DNA from: Nymphaea colorata
Lineage: Eukaryota; Streptophyta; Magnoliopsida; Nymphaeales; Nymphaeaceae
Direction: 5' to 3'
Assembly: GCF_008831285.2 (NCBI RefSeq)
Contig: NC_045139.1
Span: 23,664,412-23,728,411, forward strand
Length of the DNA: 64,000 nt
The notes beneath the pieces are model-generated. The model made no database searches, was not told where the DNA came from, and worked only from the letters and a program-made list of their open reading frames with translations. Position 1 is the stretch's first letter. The number at the start of each line of letters is the position of its first letter. The translations under genes and the position numbers were made by a program. Of this stretch, positions 35,132 through 47,079 are shown piece by piece.

Positions 35132-36412
35132 GTGGTTATGTTATGATTATTTCTCCTTTCGATCCTTGATAATGGAGTATAGTTTTATCATCAGCAATGG
35201 GTAGCCTTAATTTCTCTGATATGGCACAATGATCGATATAAAATACCTCTCTCTAAGGGACCCAAAAAGGTAAAAGGACTGTCAATTTGTGTGTGCCGTA
35301 TGTTTTAGGTAAAACTCATATTACTGAAAGTAAACAAAAAGAATGACATTTTCCTCCCACAGTATGGAGAGATTGGTTGGTGGATTGAAGTTCATATGTT
35401 AAGGATGTTCATGAGGTAAAGGAATTCATTTTAGGTTTTTATGTGACTAAAAACAATCTAATCATGGTGGTTTTTGATGTGCATGAAGGTGGAACGGATG
35501 AGAATGATTAACATGTTAGTCCAATGGTTCAGTTAGTTCATGGTCCCATTACCGATCTATGTTCATTTCTGGAGGCTTCCACTCAACGGGTGTTTGCTGT
35601 TGCATTTGTTAATCTGCTCTTTGCAGTGGCTAATACGTCTGTATATATATGGTATATATATATATATATATGTGTGTGTATGTGTAACATAGCATATTAC
35701 ATATAATACACGTTATATAACATATTATATATATAACAACATATGTCTCCCTCTCTCTCTCTCTCCAACTACGACTACCAAAAGTACCATAAAACAAATA
35801 GCAGTCCCAGTATTCTCTCTAGTTTGCAGATATTCATGTCTCATAATTTGCAAGATGAGCTTCCCTACAAAATTTTTGTGGCAAAAAGATAATGAATTAT
35901 GCAACTCGTCATCCTTGTAAGGTTATTACAAACATATTATAGTAGCGAGTATCACAGTTTTACGTAGATAGATGGTTCCTGCCCAAACTACTTTTTTTCA
36001 GCTAATGATAGATTTATATATGTTCTATGTAGCATACATGTGACAACACACCATGTACCATAAATTTTGTGTACTCTGAACACTTGAAAATACACATAAA
36101 TAGACACATAGTATATAGAAACATGAAGACCATATTTTAGTTTTAAGTGAAAAACTAAAAAATTACGTCAGACATTCATGGAAGTCTTTAAAAATAAATG
36201 CTTTATAGAAATAAACAAGCAACAGAAGGCGGATATTGCTTTTATGGGCCGTAAATGTGGCCGTAATATAGCTTTTAATGAAGCTAACAATGGAAGATAT
36301 TAAAGAAAATAGCTCGTCGACCTTTTGATGGCCTGATAAGGGCGAGAAGGAGAGGAGGATTGATTGATCTTGCCTTCGTTCTTTTCACGAGGACGAGAGG
36401 GTTCGGGAGGAG
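35132..36412. other. Non-coding sequence between fragments
   Basis: An exon-like segment at about 35363-35415 (CAG acceptor, GAG|GTAAAG donor) encodes YGEIGWWIEVHMLRMFM, which I do not recognise. (TA)n/(TG)n tracts lie at 35641-35685 and (CT)n at 35750-35764. Confidence 0.4.
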
Positions 36413-36679
36413 ATGGCGAAGGAGGAAGGGAAGACGTAACGGTCAAGAGCTCCGACGGCGAGGTGTTGGAGGTGGTGGCGAATGTATCTAAGACGATCAG
36501 ATTCCGGCATCCCCTTGCCCAACGTTGCCAACAAGATCCTGGCGAAAGTCATCGAGTACTGCAAAAAGCACGTCGACGCCCAGAAGACCGGCGACGACAA
36601 GATCCAAGAAGAAGAGCTCAAGGCGTGGGATGCCGAGTTTGTTAAGGTGGACCAAGCGATGCTCTTCAATCTCATTCTG
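36413..36679 (+). pseudogene. SKP1-like (fragment): SKP1-like first exon, frameshifted
   Basis: Begins with an ATG (MAKEEGKT, then TAA). After a frameshift it reads [20 protein letters not shown], and after a second shift [20 protein letters not shown], then [20 protein letters not shown]. This follows plant SKP1, the adaptor between CUL1 and F-box proteins in SCF ubiquitin ligases. The HMIEDDCA segment between the two frames is missing. The match ends at LIL followed by GTATTC, which is where the intron of plant SKP1 genes usually lies. The second exon (ANYLNIKGLLD...) was not found. Two frameshifts and the missing second exon make it a pseudogene. Confidence 0.85.
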
Positions 36680-36726
36680 GTATTCTCCTCGGCCATCTCC
36701 CTCTTCTTTATTCTGTCCTCTATTTT

Positions 36727-36746
36727 GGGTTTAGGGTTAGGGTTTG
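36727..36746 (+). other. Telomere-repeat-like motif in the SKP1 intron
   Basis: GGGTTTAGGGTTAGGGTTTG contains about 2.5 degenerate TTTAGGG units just after the SKP1-type donor site. Short telo-box motifs are common in 5' regions and introns of plant housekeeping genes, so it may have come with the SKP1 fragment. Confidence 0.55.
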
Positions 36747-36882
36747 TGATTCTTGCGATCTAACCATTCCGACAAGATTTTGCTGTCTGCATGACCCAAT
36801 GGTTGCGTAAATCGTAGTCATAAAATGACATCACTGTCGCTGCTGGAATTTCGTGTTAGAACTGATCAGACACTGCATGCAG

Positions 36883-37056
36883 GTCTTAAATGAGGATCTA
36901 TGGCTTGTGGAAGGTCAGCAAGAGCGGATGATCAATGGGGCAAATGTTTGGAACTGGCCTGTGGGATATGATAAGCTTGGAGCAAGGTACAGAATATGGA
37001 GAGATGCACTTGAAAGAGGCAACAAGAAGCTTCCATTCGAGAGGTCCACAGAGTGA
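36883..37056 (+). pseudogene. CAO (fragment): Chlorophyllide a oxygenase last-exon fragment, copy 1
   Basis: After a GCATGCAG acceptor the exon encodes VLNEDLWLVEGQQERMINGA, then NVWNWPVGYDKLGARYRIWR and a C-terminus ending LPFERSTE. This follows the C-terminal end of chlorophyllide a oxygenase as I recall it (VLNEDLRLVLGQQ.RM.NGA..WN.PV.YDKLGVRYR.WR). That enzyme is a Rieske-type chloroplast monooxygenase that makes chlorophyllide b. The Rieske and mononuclear iron domains, encoded by upstream exons, are absent. The exon itself is open to a natural stop, but with no gene body it cannot make an enzyme. Family assignment is by memory and would benefit from a protein search. Confidence 0.7.
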
Positions 37057-37341
37057 AAACTTCCAAAGAGTAGCTCAAATTCCCACTTATTTGGAAGGGA
37101 TGGTGAGATTGATTCTTCATCAAGCTCTAGATAATGTGGATTTTCCTGCCTTTGAAGTTTGATTCACAGGAGTCCATAATTCAATTCCTGGAAGGGCAGA
37201 ATCAATTTTTTTTTCCGTCAAAGGAAATTGTATAAATTTTGCTGTCTGCATGACCCAATGGTTGCGTAAATCGTAGTCATAAAATGACATCACTGTCGCT
37301 GCTGGAATTTCGTGTTAGAACTGATCAGACACTGCATGCAG

Positions 37342-37515
37342 GTCTTAAATGAGGATCCATGGCTTGTGGAAGGTCAGCAAGAGCGGATGATCAATGGGGC
37401 AAATGTTTGGAACTGGCCTGTGGGATATGATAAGCTTGGAGCAAGGTACAGAATATGGAGAGATGCACTTGAAAGAGGCAACAAGAAGCTTCCATTCGAG
37501 AGGTCCACAGAGTGA
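37342..37515 (+). pseudogene. CAO (fragment): Chlorophyllide a oxygenase last-exon fragment, copy 2
   Basis: Identical to copy 1 except that EDLW reads EDPW. It lies 459 bp downstream of copy 1 with the same acceptor and stop. The 24 bp missing after the stop distinguish the two units. Confidence 0.7.
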
Positions 37516-37979
37516 AAACTTCCAATTGGAAGGGATGGTGAGATTGATTCTTCATCAAGCTCTAGATAATGTGGATTTTCCTGCCTTTGAAGTTTGATTC
37601 ACAGGAGTCCATAATTCAATTCCTGGAAGGGCAGAATCAATTTTTTTTTCCGTCAAAGGAAATTGTATATGGGTTAAGGCTTGCAAGCAATTTGCGTCTT
37701 AATCGTCTAGAGTATTTTCATGTACAGTGCCTATGCTGATTTTTCTTCTTTTTCACCCTTTTATAACCCCATCTGAAGGTTCAACGAGGCATATTCCCTT
37801 TTTTATGTGAACTGGAAAAATATTTGGCATTATCATGTCGATGGTTAAATTTGATAGTACAAAGGAAAATTATTTTTGATTCACCTCCTTACACTCAATT
37901 GTTGCCATTGAAACTGAATAAATTCCGTATTTTTTCTTCTCTTTCCTTTTATTTTCATTTTCCTTTATTTGTGGCTTTG

Positions 37980-38072
37980 AAATCAAGGACAATTGCAGTG
38001 CAAAGCATCTCTTCCAAGGAAGGCAACCTTAACTTGAAGATATCTGTCCCACAAGGTTATCATTTCTCGAAG
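37980..38072 (+). pseudogene. SOQ1-like (fragment): NHL-domain protein (SOQ1-like) exon fragment
   Basis: The segment encodes AVQSISSKEGNLNLKISVPQ then GYHFSK and ends at a plausible donor, AAG|GTTTGA. A CAG acceptor lies at 37996-37998. The string S.EGNL.LKIS.P..YHFSKE is familiar from the C-terminal part of SUPPRESSOR OF QUENCHING 1, a thylakoid protein with HAD, thioredoxin and NHL domains. Only this exon is present. Confidence 0.5.
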
Positions 38073-38515
38073 GTTTGATACCAAAAGGACTTCTCCTATG
38101 GCTTGATTATATTTTTGCCTGTCCCTTTTTAACCTATATTCAGGGATCATATAGTTATAATGTAATAATATATACAAGATTCTATATTATTATGTATATA
38201 CTGCATATATACTAGTTCAAAATATACATACATATTGTAATTATATATGTAACAAATATATAATACATATATATACCATATATATACAGACGTATAACAT
38301 TATTTTGCCTTCTTTGCTTAATCTTTACTTTTTTTAATTTGTTAAAATAAGAGTTTGATAGCCTGGAATCTGGATTTATAAAAAATTGCTTGTTGCAGTT
38401 CTTCATGAGAATTCTTAGCTACGTGATGCATTGTCTTCCTTAAGTCTAAGAAAAAAAGAAAATTAACTATATATTTTCTGTCCTCAATTGTTCAGTGCTT
38501 CTGTTTCTTTTTCAG
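38073..38515. other. AT-rich spacer between SOQ1-like and PRP4K fragments
   Basis: Rich in TATA/ATATAT strings (38160-38290); no gene. Confidence 0.5.
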
Positions 38516-41385
38516 GTGAATGAGGCCAAAAATGTGCTGAAACTTTGCGATTTTGGTAATGCTATGTTTGCTGGGAAGAATGAGATTACACCATAGTTGT
38601 ATCACTATTCAGTAAGTCCTCCATTTGGTTCTATTCAAGTATAGTTGTATCTCTATTCATTAGTTGTTTTTTGCTGCAACTTTGAAAATCTGTTGTGTGT
38701 GTTAATTAAGGTACTTCTTTGTGTGATGTGTATGCTTCTGAATCATGATGTGAGGGTTATTATTGACTGGTTTCTTGAAACTGCAGTTCTTGGCTTGCCG
38801 TATGACCATGCTTTGGACATATGGTCAGTTGGCTGCTGCTTGTACGAGCCATATACAGAAAAGGTCCTCTTCCCTGGACCATCAAACAATGACATGCTTC
38901 TGCTTCATATGGAGTTAAAAGGTCCATTTCATAAAAAGTTGCTCAGGAAGGTATGCGATTTTTTGGCATGGAAAGTATACTTACTTTGGACGACTGATTT
39001 TGTTTATCTTGTGATTGATATCCTTTTTTACTACTCTGTCTTCTATTTTTGGGAGCCTTTACAGATCATCATTTTGATCAGGATCTGAATTTCCATGCCA
39101 GTGAAGAAGATCCTGTTACAAAGAAGGTGACCATTTTTTCATTATCATGTACTTCAGGTTAATTTATCTATAGCATGGTGAAAGTACAACTTCTTTGTGT
39201 TATATATATATCATTGTTCAGTAACAAGTGGCTGGGTAGGGCCATTATGACCTTTATACCTGCATCTTAATTGACTCCACAAGGACAATGCAGGGAGTTC
39301 TTTCCTTGGTCAGCAATACCATAATTAAGCAAGCCAAGTAGAGATGTGCACCGAAAGGATGTAAGTGAACAATGCTAATCAGCTAGTTTGTAACAAATGT
39401 ACCTAAATAAGCTTCGTAAAGTAACTAATTAGCTAATGACAAAGTGACTATAGTTGTTGAAAGGGCACTCTTATGGGTTTAACATAGAAAACATCGATTT
39501 CAAGATCTGAGTGTGGGAGATTGACTTGCGGTTGAAGAAAGAGATTCCTGATTTCTTTCACAAAATGTATAAAATCTATCACTTTTACTGTAGATTTCTA
39601 TTGTTCTGTAAAGATTACTGTAGATTACTAGATTTAGTGTTTTGTGAAGATATGGCATCAAATTTCAAACAATCCTGCATGACAATGGTCACAAAGGTGG
39701 GGAAAATGATTGGTAGAAAATCATGTGCAAGTGTTATAATTAGATGATGAACAATAAATAGATGATATTTGATTGTTTTCATTTTTTATTTGCTTAAATA
39801 GTTTCATCTTGTGTTGCATAAAACTTTAAAGTTATTTCTTAATGTGTTATACTTGTAACATTATGAGTATGTTATGTTAATGGATGTTTATTCCCATAAG
39901 TCTATATTTATGTGGAGCATGTTTTTAATGGAAAACATTTTTTTCTTTATCTTTTCTGTTTTTTTTAATTTATTTTGAACTTTTAACATTAAATTGAATT
40001 TCTGGTACATTTATGAAACTGTTGTCATACGTTATGGTATGGCGTATTTGTTGGTCCCACCAATATGGGTACATTGGTTTTAGTCATTCAACTTGAATTC
40101 ACTTGGACCAGCTAGTCGTTTTGTGGTCTTAACAACACGTACTTGACTTCTAAATTGACAAATACAGACTGAAAAAATGGTTAATTGGTGTGATTGGTGA
40201 GGACTGCTCAACTTAGTTGGTCAAGTGGTCCATAGATTATGCTCCAGCCAACTTGATACTCATGGACCTGTCAACTGATCATTGGCCAGAATGATAAGCA
40301 TCTATTTGTCCAATTAGTTGCTAGGTTCCCGATGACCCAACAATTTATAAGTGCTATGAGGTGTAGTTATGTTATGGAAATGTGGTGTCCTATGATGTGA
40401 GGGTTTCTCAAATTTTTTCTTAAGAAATTGCTCCCAACAATATTAAAATGTGTCTTGTCTCTAAAACAAAATGTTGCATCTGCATGAGGTAAAGAAAGTG
40501 CTGAGTGTTATCCATATCAGACAGTACGTATCGTATAGGTTTGAGAAACCTATGCGATACGCATACAACACACGATATGCCTGTGGATCATAGGTGTATC
40601 GTCCGCATCATGCGATACAAAGGCTGTACTGTACGATGTGGCTGATACACCCCCTTATCTTATGATACAGAGAAAAAACGGAAAAAAAACATTGTTTTTT
40701 GTGCTTCTTTTTAAAATCGTTCCTCCCTTCCACTTTCTAAACATCTCTAAGAGCTGTGGGAGGGGAGGTTTTACTAGTTTTCTAAAAAAATCAACATATG
40801 TTGGTGAAGAAATTCCATTTGAAGGCACTGAAAATTAAAATTTTAAAAAATTAACAAAGAAAATGAGGATGAATACGAAGATTATGACGATCATCATTGA
40901 TGGATGATAATCATGATATTTGCTGCCATCAATGTTAAGTATATCTCAATGTTTCATTAGCATAAGGTTGTTATTGAATTTTTTCCGTAGTTCTATTCAT
41001 ATTTTTTTAATCCTCAACGTATTCTGAGCTGTTGATACTTGGAAAATCAACTTTTTTTGTCTTCCCTTAAAATTTCTCGTTGGCTATTGCGATAATCATG
41101 AAATATGATATGGATTTATTTATCTACATCCATGCAACATATTTGCATGCCCACACTAGGAAAGCAAAAGTGCTTACAATTTCATTGTTAGTGCAGGCTG
41201 TTAAGCGACTGCTTGTAAATATTAAGTTAAAGGATTTTAGTAGTCTTATTTGAAGCTACACTGGTGAGGATCCCAAGATGCTGGCCAATTTCAAACATCT
41301 GCTTGATAGAATTTTTGTGCTCGATCCAGAGAAAAGATTGACAGTATCTCAAGCACTGAGTCATCCATTCATTACGGGCAAGTGA
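38516..41385 (+). pseudogene. PRP4K (fragment): PRP4 kinase 3' half, pseudogene of four exons
   Basis: Four exons with GT-AG borders: 38516-38611, 38787-38950, 39065-39126 and 41197-41385. They encode VNEAKNVLKLCDFGNAMFAG, then LGLPYDHALDIWSVGCCLYE and LFPGPSNNDMLLLHMELKGP, then HHFDQDLNFHASEEDPVTKK, and finally MLANFKHLLDRIFVLDPEKR and LTVSQALSHPFITGK before a stop. This is the C-terminal part of the PRP4 family, dual-specificity kinases that phosphorylate tri-snRNP proteins during spliceosome activation. The DFG motif is present. Defects: a TAG in the activation segment after NEITP (a one-base deletion restores the family frame), loss of the YRAPEII stretch including the APE motif, and a TGA in the last exon. 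The N-terminal exons, including the ATP-binding lobe, are missing. Confidence 0.9.
39127..41196. other. Long third intron of the PRP4K fragment
   Basis: About 2.07 kb of non-coding sequence between PRP4K exons. 40510-40660 contains repeated 'gatac' and 'tgcgatac' words. No further gene recognised. Confidence 0.5.
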
Positions 41386-44185
41386 ATAAAGATGCTGATA
41401 TTTCTGATCCAGAACTGCTGTTGAGTAAGCTATGCATTTGAATCTTTTATTTAGCCATCTAATCATTGGGCATTTGCTTGTCTCTATCTTTGTCACTTGG
41501 ACCAAGTGCAAGCAATGCAGACTTCTTGGTGATCGTGAGCTTAACACAGCCACTCTGGAGAGCTCTCTTACTTGGCGAGTCTTTTCAGTCTAATATATTC
41601 TATTTCTATTGTAAGATAACTCGTCAAAGGCATTTCATCTCTTGTAAATCATTTTTGATGATGAGCTCTATGAATATGTGTACACTTCTTTTCACCCCAT
41701 TCTTTGAAATCCTCTTGAGCCTCAGCTTCTTATTACGAAAAGATGAGTTTTAAACGTTCTATGTATATATCATGATAATTCATATTCAAATTCAGAAGTT
41801 GGACCTGGATAGTCTAAGTGCTCCTTAGAAAAGTATATTTATTAGCCTTTTTGTTTTGTGGCATTTTGTACGGATCACAGTTCTAACAAAAAGATACAAG
41901 AGTAAAATTGTTAGATGCTTATGTGCTTGATTGGGCTGGTATTTTTCTGTGTTGGTGTGTCTTTAAATGGAAGATTACTTTATTTTTCATTCCCTAGATA
42001 GAACTTTTTTTTTTTTTTAAGTAGTTCTTTGGTAGTCCTGGAGGTGCTAATTCTGTCTTTCATTCAGGGCTTATGGCAGTTCTCTGAGGCAAATATAACA
42101 ATGGTTTTGATGGTTGAAGACAGCAGAAAGAAGGTACCCTAGTTTGTTTGCTGGCTAGCTCAATAGTCAAAAGTTTTAATCATATGCCCTGGCCAGATGA
42201 TTGTAGTGTCTTTCCAAGTGGTTGGTCTATCATTTGCAATGGAGCACTTTTGGGCAGTTAAAAAATGTGCATCTTAGAAGCATAGGTTCAGAGTATTCAT
42301 TGCTCCCATGTATGTGTCTCCAGAAGGTTTCAACATCTGCTGATTAATGCGTGATCTGTGCAATGAATAGGAGATAATTAACTTTGTCTCCATAATTCTG
42401 CCTTTCTATAACACTGCTCCCTAAGCTGACATTCTTTTGGTGGTCCGGGAGGCTATCTGGCTTGAAGCACCTATTATTTGGTGAATAGTTAACCACTCTG
42501 TTTTTTTATTCTGCTAATGATGTTCCATAGCTTTTCCAATACGAGTTAAATGTAATTTCATTAAGAAGATATCATAGAGGTCTGTTTATTTTTTTGCAAA
42601 ATTTCTTCTAACATGATTCACTGCCTTTTTATGGTAGGGCAGATGATTTCTGGTGTCTTTTATGCAGGGTAAGTATTCAAACTTCGGCTTGCTGGTTAAA
42701 TATTCTTTTCCTTTGTGAGAATATCCGTGTCCTGATTCATTCCTTTTTGCTGCATTACATTGAGTTCTCTGTTTATTCAACACTTTACATTTGTATACTG
42801 CCGTCATTGACTATAAATCATGTTAGTACCTTTTATAATTTGACCTTATACTCTTATAGTTTCTTTTAGTGTTACTTCTTGGTTTCTTTCATTTCTTGCT
42901 TTCTTGTTACATTTTCTTGGTAGTTTATCAAAATTTATAGTGACTTTTCAAATCAAGGTAGATATTGGCCTTAGCCTTGTGATGACGTTTAAATATACTC
43001 TCATTTTCCTATTTGTCTATTACCTGTTGTTGATGTGTTTTGGTCTATTTGAATTGCTACTTATATGGGTTATAATTCCAAGTTCATCTTTGGTTAATCT
43101 GTTTTATTACTTAGAGATCTGCATTTGTGAGAATTACTCTCCATCTGCAACCAATGAACATTGCACTAATCTAGGTGTTGTGCTTTAGTAATTTGTCCAT
43201 GATTTTTTGCTAGGGTTGCACAATGTGCACAGCTGCTCACTTATATTGCTGTCAGATGAAGCATGCCTATCTTTAGTGCTGTTGTTTATTAATAATTCTA
43301 TGCATCGGATTCTGTTAGAGTCCCATGCTACTTTGTGGTTTTATCATCATTCTAAATACTTAGTGCAGCGCATAAGTAGCAATTTCATAGACTATGATAA
43401 ACATTTACTGCAATAAATGATGCCAATGCAAGGTTAATCACTCCAAGGCATCCCTCACCATTTAACTGTACAGATGGCTTAGCAGGGCATGCTTTAAGAG
43501 GAAACTTTTTTTTTTTTTTAACTTTTCAAAATTTTTATGCTTTGAGAGTCGTCAGTTCCACCTCCAAAAACATGATGCACGGGGATCCTCAACCAACAAT
43601 CCAGCCAAAATTCGATGAGCATGACACTGCCGATTTTCCATAGGCTCCTTCGTCGATCTGATTTATTGAATCTGTACTTTACCCCCTTTCCAACTATAGA
43701 AATTCTTGTGTCCTTTTGAAAGTAACCATATGCCGTTTCTCTCGTATATCTGTATATCAATAATGATTTCCTTGATGCCCAAATTCTGTTCAGCAGGGCC
43801 TAATAGGGCCATAATGTTCCTAATTACCAACCTCCTTCAACATTGGGAGTGAAAATTTTAGACCCTGAAAGGTGTTTCTTTTTATGATCATTGGAAGACC
43901 CTATAGGAAAGAATTAACAAGTCCTTGAAGCTCATCCCCACTTTATTCGGAGGATTGAAACTCACGTACTGATAGCATGGATATGATCTGTCCAACACTG
44001 CTCTGTTGTCAACGACACTGATTCAATTACCCATGAATCAGTACTTCACACCTTGCTGAAAAGAGAGTTACATACCGGGGAGGTGAGGATTAGAGATTGC
44101 TGAAAAGATGCTATGTCACATGGGTGCAGCGATGTTGTCTCCATATATATAATACAAAGTCACATTATATATTTCAAAGTCTGTA
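41386..44185. other. Non-coding sequence with one exon-like segment
   Basis: At about 42069-42135 a TTCAG acceptor and AAG|GTACCC donor enclose a segment that can be read GLWQFSEANITMVLMVEDSR. I do not recognise it. The rest is T-rich and intron-like. Confidence 0.4.
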
Positions 44186-44438
44186 GTACTCTCTTTCTTC
44201 CGTGTAATATAGATACTCTGGAGTCTGATTATAAGATTTTACATGTATAACCTAAGTAGGAATAAACAAGTAGCTGTCATATATTTATATAGTATTATAA
44301 ATTTGTAACTGTATAAGTATGCAAGATATATTACACTTTATATATGACAGCGACTTGTTTATGCCTACTTAGGTTATAAATGTAAAATCTTATAATCAGA
44401 CTCCAGAGTATCTATATTACACGGAAGAAAGAGAGTAC
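44186..44438. repeat. 253-bp foldback element with ~105-bp arms
   Basis: Left arm from GTACTCTCTTTCTTCCGTGT and right arm ending ACACGGAAGAAAGAGAGTAC are reverse complements over about 100 bp with only about four mismatches. The loop is about 45-50 bp of AT-rich sequence. No open frame is present. Structure and size fit a MITE or a long-hairpin locus. Confidence 0.9.
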
Positions 44439-44481
44439 AACAGAACATATATAAACGAAAACTGGTAATACATATATGGAG

Positions 44482-44517
<36 letters not shown>

Positions 44518-46004
44518 AACTGATTAACAAAACTTATGCACATTATACGTATAAGACCATATGGCATGTGTAGTATATAAAGTTATAAGCTGCATATAAT
44601 ATCCAATATTGGACTGCAAAATGTGGTGAAATACTAAGAACAGTATAAAAGATACAGAAAAAATTGAAAAACAGAAGAATCATTTCTAATAAAAAAAACT
44701 GAAAAGCAGACAAAAATGACCCCTACATGGTTTGACTGCGCCGGATTTCCTTGAATAGACTCTCTTGTAAGTTTGGCTGCCGTACAATCCTGAGTGGATG
44801 TGGAATGAGTTATCATCTTATACTGGTGTTCTACTGTATGAAGAGGCTTCTGTTTTGACTTTTATATAGGTTTACTTTTCCACTAGCATAGGGTCAATTT
44901 TACATCTCTGCCGCACACTTTCTCTTCCTTTTTTGCTTAATTATATAGTTGCCTAGACAACCTAGGCACGCCATGTGCACCTCATTGCCTAGGCCCTGGG
45001 GGGTTTATAGGTGACCAATATATAATATCTCAATGTGCACAATCCTATGGCTATGCATATAACATTCTTTCATCTCTTGAGAAGGTCCTTCTCAAAGACC
45101 AAAAGGGGAGGGAAAATAAATTAGATAATTGACACAATGTTGCTGTCCTTATCTTGGAGCACTATATCATTGGGGCACATTTAAAATCACATTTGGAGTC
45201 AAGCCTTAACATTGTCTTTGATGGCTGCAATTTCATTTTGGTGATCAGCCAATGGTGTTGGATGAAGAAATGTAAATGGGATGTTGTAGAAGGTAGGAGA
45301 CAGGTTTGAAGAACTACATGAAACACAATACTAAGGAAATTGAGAGCAGTTAAGCGGTAAGCAGGAAATTAATAATGGCTAAGTAGGTTCCATGGCAGGA
45401 AGCATGTGATCTTTTGCTTGTTGATTTAGCAATGGGATGGATGCAGGGAATACGGGCCCTTGTTGGAGGAGTGAGAGACGTGAGACCCCTCAGTGAATAG
45501 ATAGTTAATGTCATAATGTGTATAACTGAAAGGGGTTTCCGTATACATGTTTGTGACTTTCTTTTGAATAAAGGAAGTTCCCAACAACTGTTTCATTGTA
45601 CGGTAGGCTAACTTTTGCCGAACATGTATATTATATAATATATTATTAGTATATATGTTATAGTATTATATATATACAATAACACGTATCATATATATTA
45701 TACGTTTAACATATAATACATAATATAATATATTATATATTATACGTATACATTATTGTTCTAGTAATATATCATTAGTAGACATTACTCTAATTATATA
45801 CATTATGCATTATAATACGTGTATAAAGTATGTTATACGTAATGACTTCTAATGTATATATAATGTTATATGTTTATTGTATTTTATACAATATAACATA
45901 TAAATGTAGTATTTATTTCTTCTGCGATCCTCATTCATGATTTAAATTACTATGAGCTTGTTATCTATTTGATGCTTAAGGTCAATTTCATATTATGCGT
46001 GCAG
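44439..46004. other. Non-coding sequence with (AT)n and an AT-rich block
   Basis: A palindromic (TA)n tract lies at 44484-44515. 45620-45910 is almost pure A/T with many short TATA-type palindromes. No gene. Confidence 0.55.
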
Positions 46005-47035
46005 GGGCTGACTATCCTTGCTTTCAACAAAGGGAAGTTCAATTCAAAGACCTTAAATGATCTACTAAGTTTAGGTCCTACTTTTGTAATAATGAAGTTT
46101 TTCGAGAGAGTTTACCAGTGCTGCTTTGAATTCTCTTGCGTTGTTTCTTGATGTCATTTAGGAGGCAAGGAGTCGGCCATGATTTTACATCATCTGTTTC
46201 CTTTAATCATGTAGGTGTACTGGACATTGTCATGATGTATGGGGCATATTCAACAACTCGTCGTTTGTGATGAGAATTCTTCTCCGTTTTCTTTGGTTTG
46301 GTGTTGCTTCAGCATTTGTATCATATCTTTATGTGTGAGTTTTTTGTGTTGCTGTTTCTTTTTTAATCCGAAAGACTTCACTTTGATGTCGCTGCACCTA
46401 CTGTTTTATGTTTATTTGTCCTCTGTTGAATCATGTAGTCACAGATTGTCAAATCTAAAGTATGATAGTGATAACCATGCAGGAAGGGACTTCAAAATCC
46501 AAAGTTTGTTTTCTATAAGACCTACATCTTTGAATAATTGCATATGCAAGTGTCCAGCTGGCCTTTAGCCTACTCATGTGCATTCCAGCTTGTCATAGGC
46601 TGACAAACCGATGTGATCAATGGCCTGTTATGAGATTTATCAAGTGGATGCATCAGGTTTAGTTTCTCCATTGTTCTTCCCGTTGTATTTTCTATGGATC
46701 TTATTCATTTATTGTTGTTCCTAACAGCTATTCTTTTCTGATTTAAGGAAAGACATTATGTTGGACGAGGAATGTATGAGCGTACCACTGACTTTATCAG
46801 GTAAGTCTGTATTTTGCTGTGGAAATATCTTTGTCTTGTTCTCAAACATGGAATATTGTTTTAGTTTGATTTTGTGTATATGAAGGATTTTTTTAGGTGT
46901 TTGGGTGTGCCCATGACTAGGGTGGTTTTCTTGGCAGTTGTTTTGGCTTATTTCAATAGTGTTGTGCTTCACAATGGCTATGTTACATAGGTACGGGTAC
47001 ATACCATTTAAAAAAAAAAAAAAACTTGGGTGCGA

Positions 47036-47037
<2 letters not shown>

Positions 47038-47077
<40 letters not shown>
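47038..47077. repeat. (TA)n microsatellite
   Basis: About 20 TA units inside the callose synthase pseudogene intron. Confidence 0.95.

Positions 47078-47079
<2 letters not shown>

Larger units (their letters stand above)
36777..37669 (+). repeat. Tandem duplication of a 459-bp segment carrying the CAO last exon
   Basis: Unit 1 is 36777-37235 and unit 2 is 37236-37669. They are nearly identical: one T/C difference in the exon and a 24-bp deletion in unit 2 just after the exon (unit 1 37066-37090 region). Both contain intron sequence, the splice acceptor, the exon and 3' flanking sequence, so the duplication occurred at DNA level and recently. Confidence 0.93.

Noticed and set aside
36883-37162. 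Second overlapping + frame in the CAO duplicate (GTGLWDMISLEQGTEYGEM)
   Set aside because: Out of frame with the conserved exon, and it changes length with the 24-bp deletion, as expected for an untranslated shadow.
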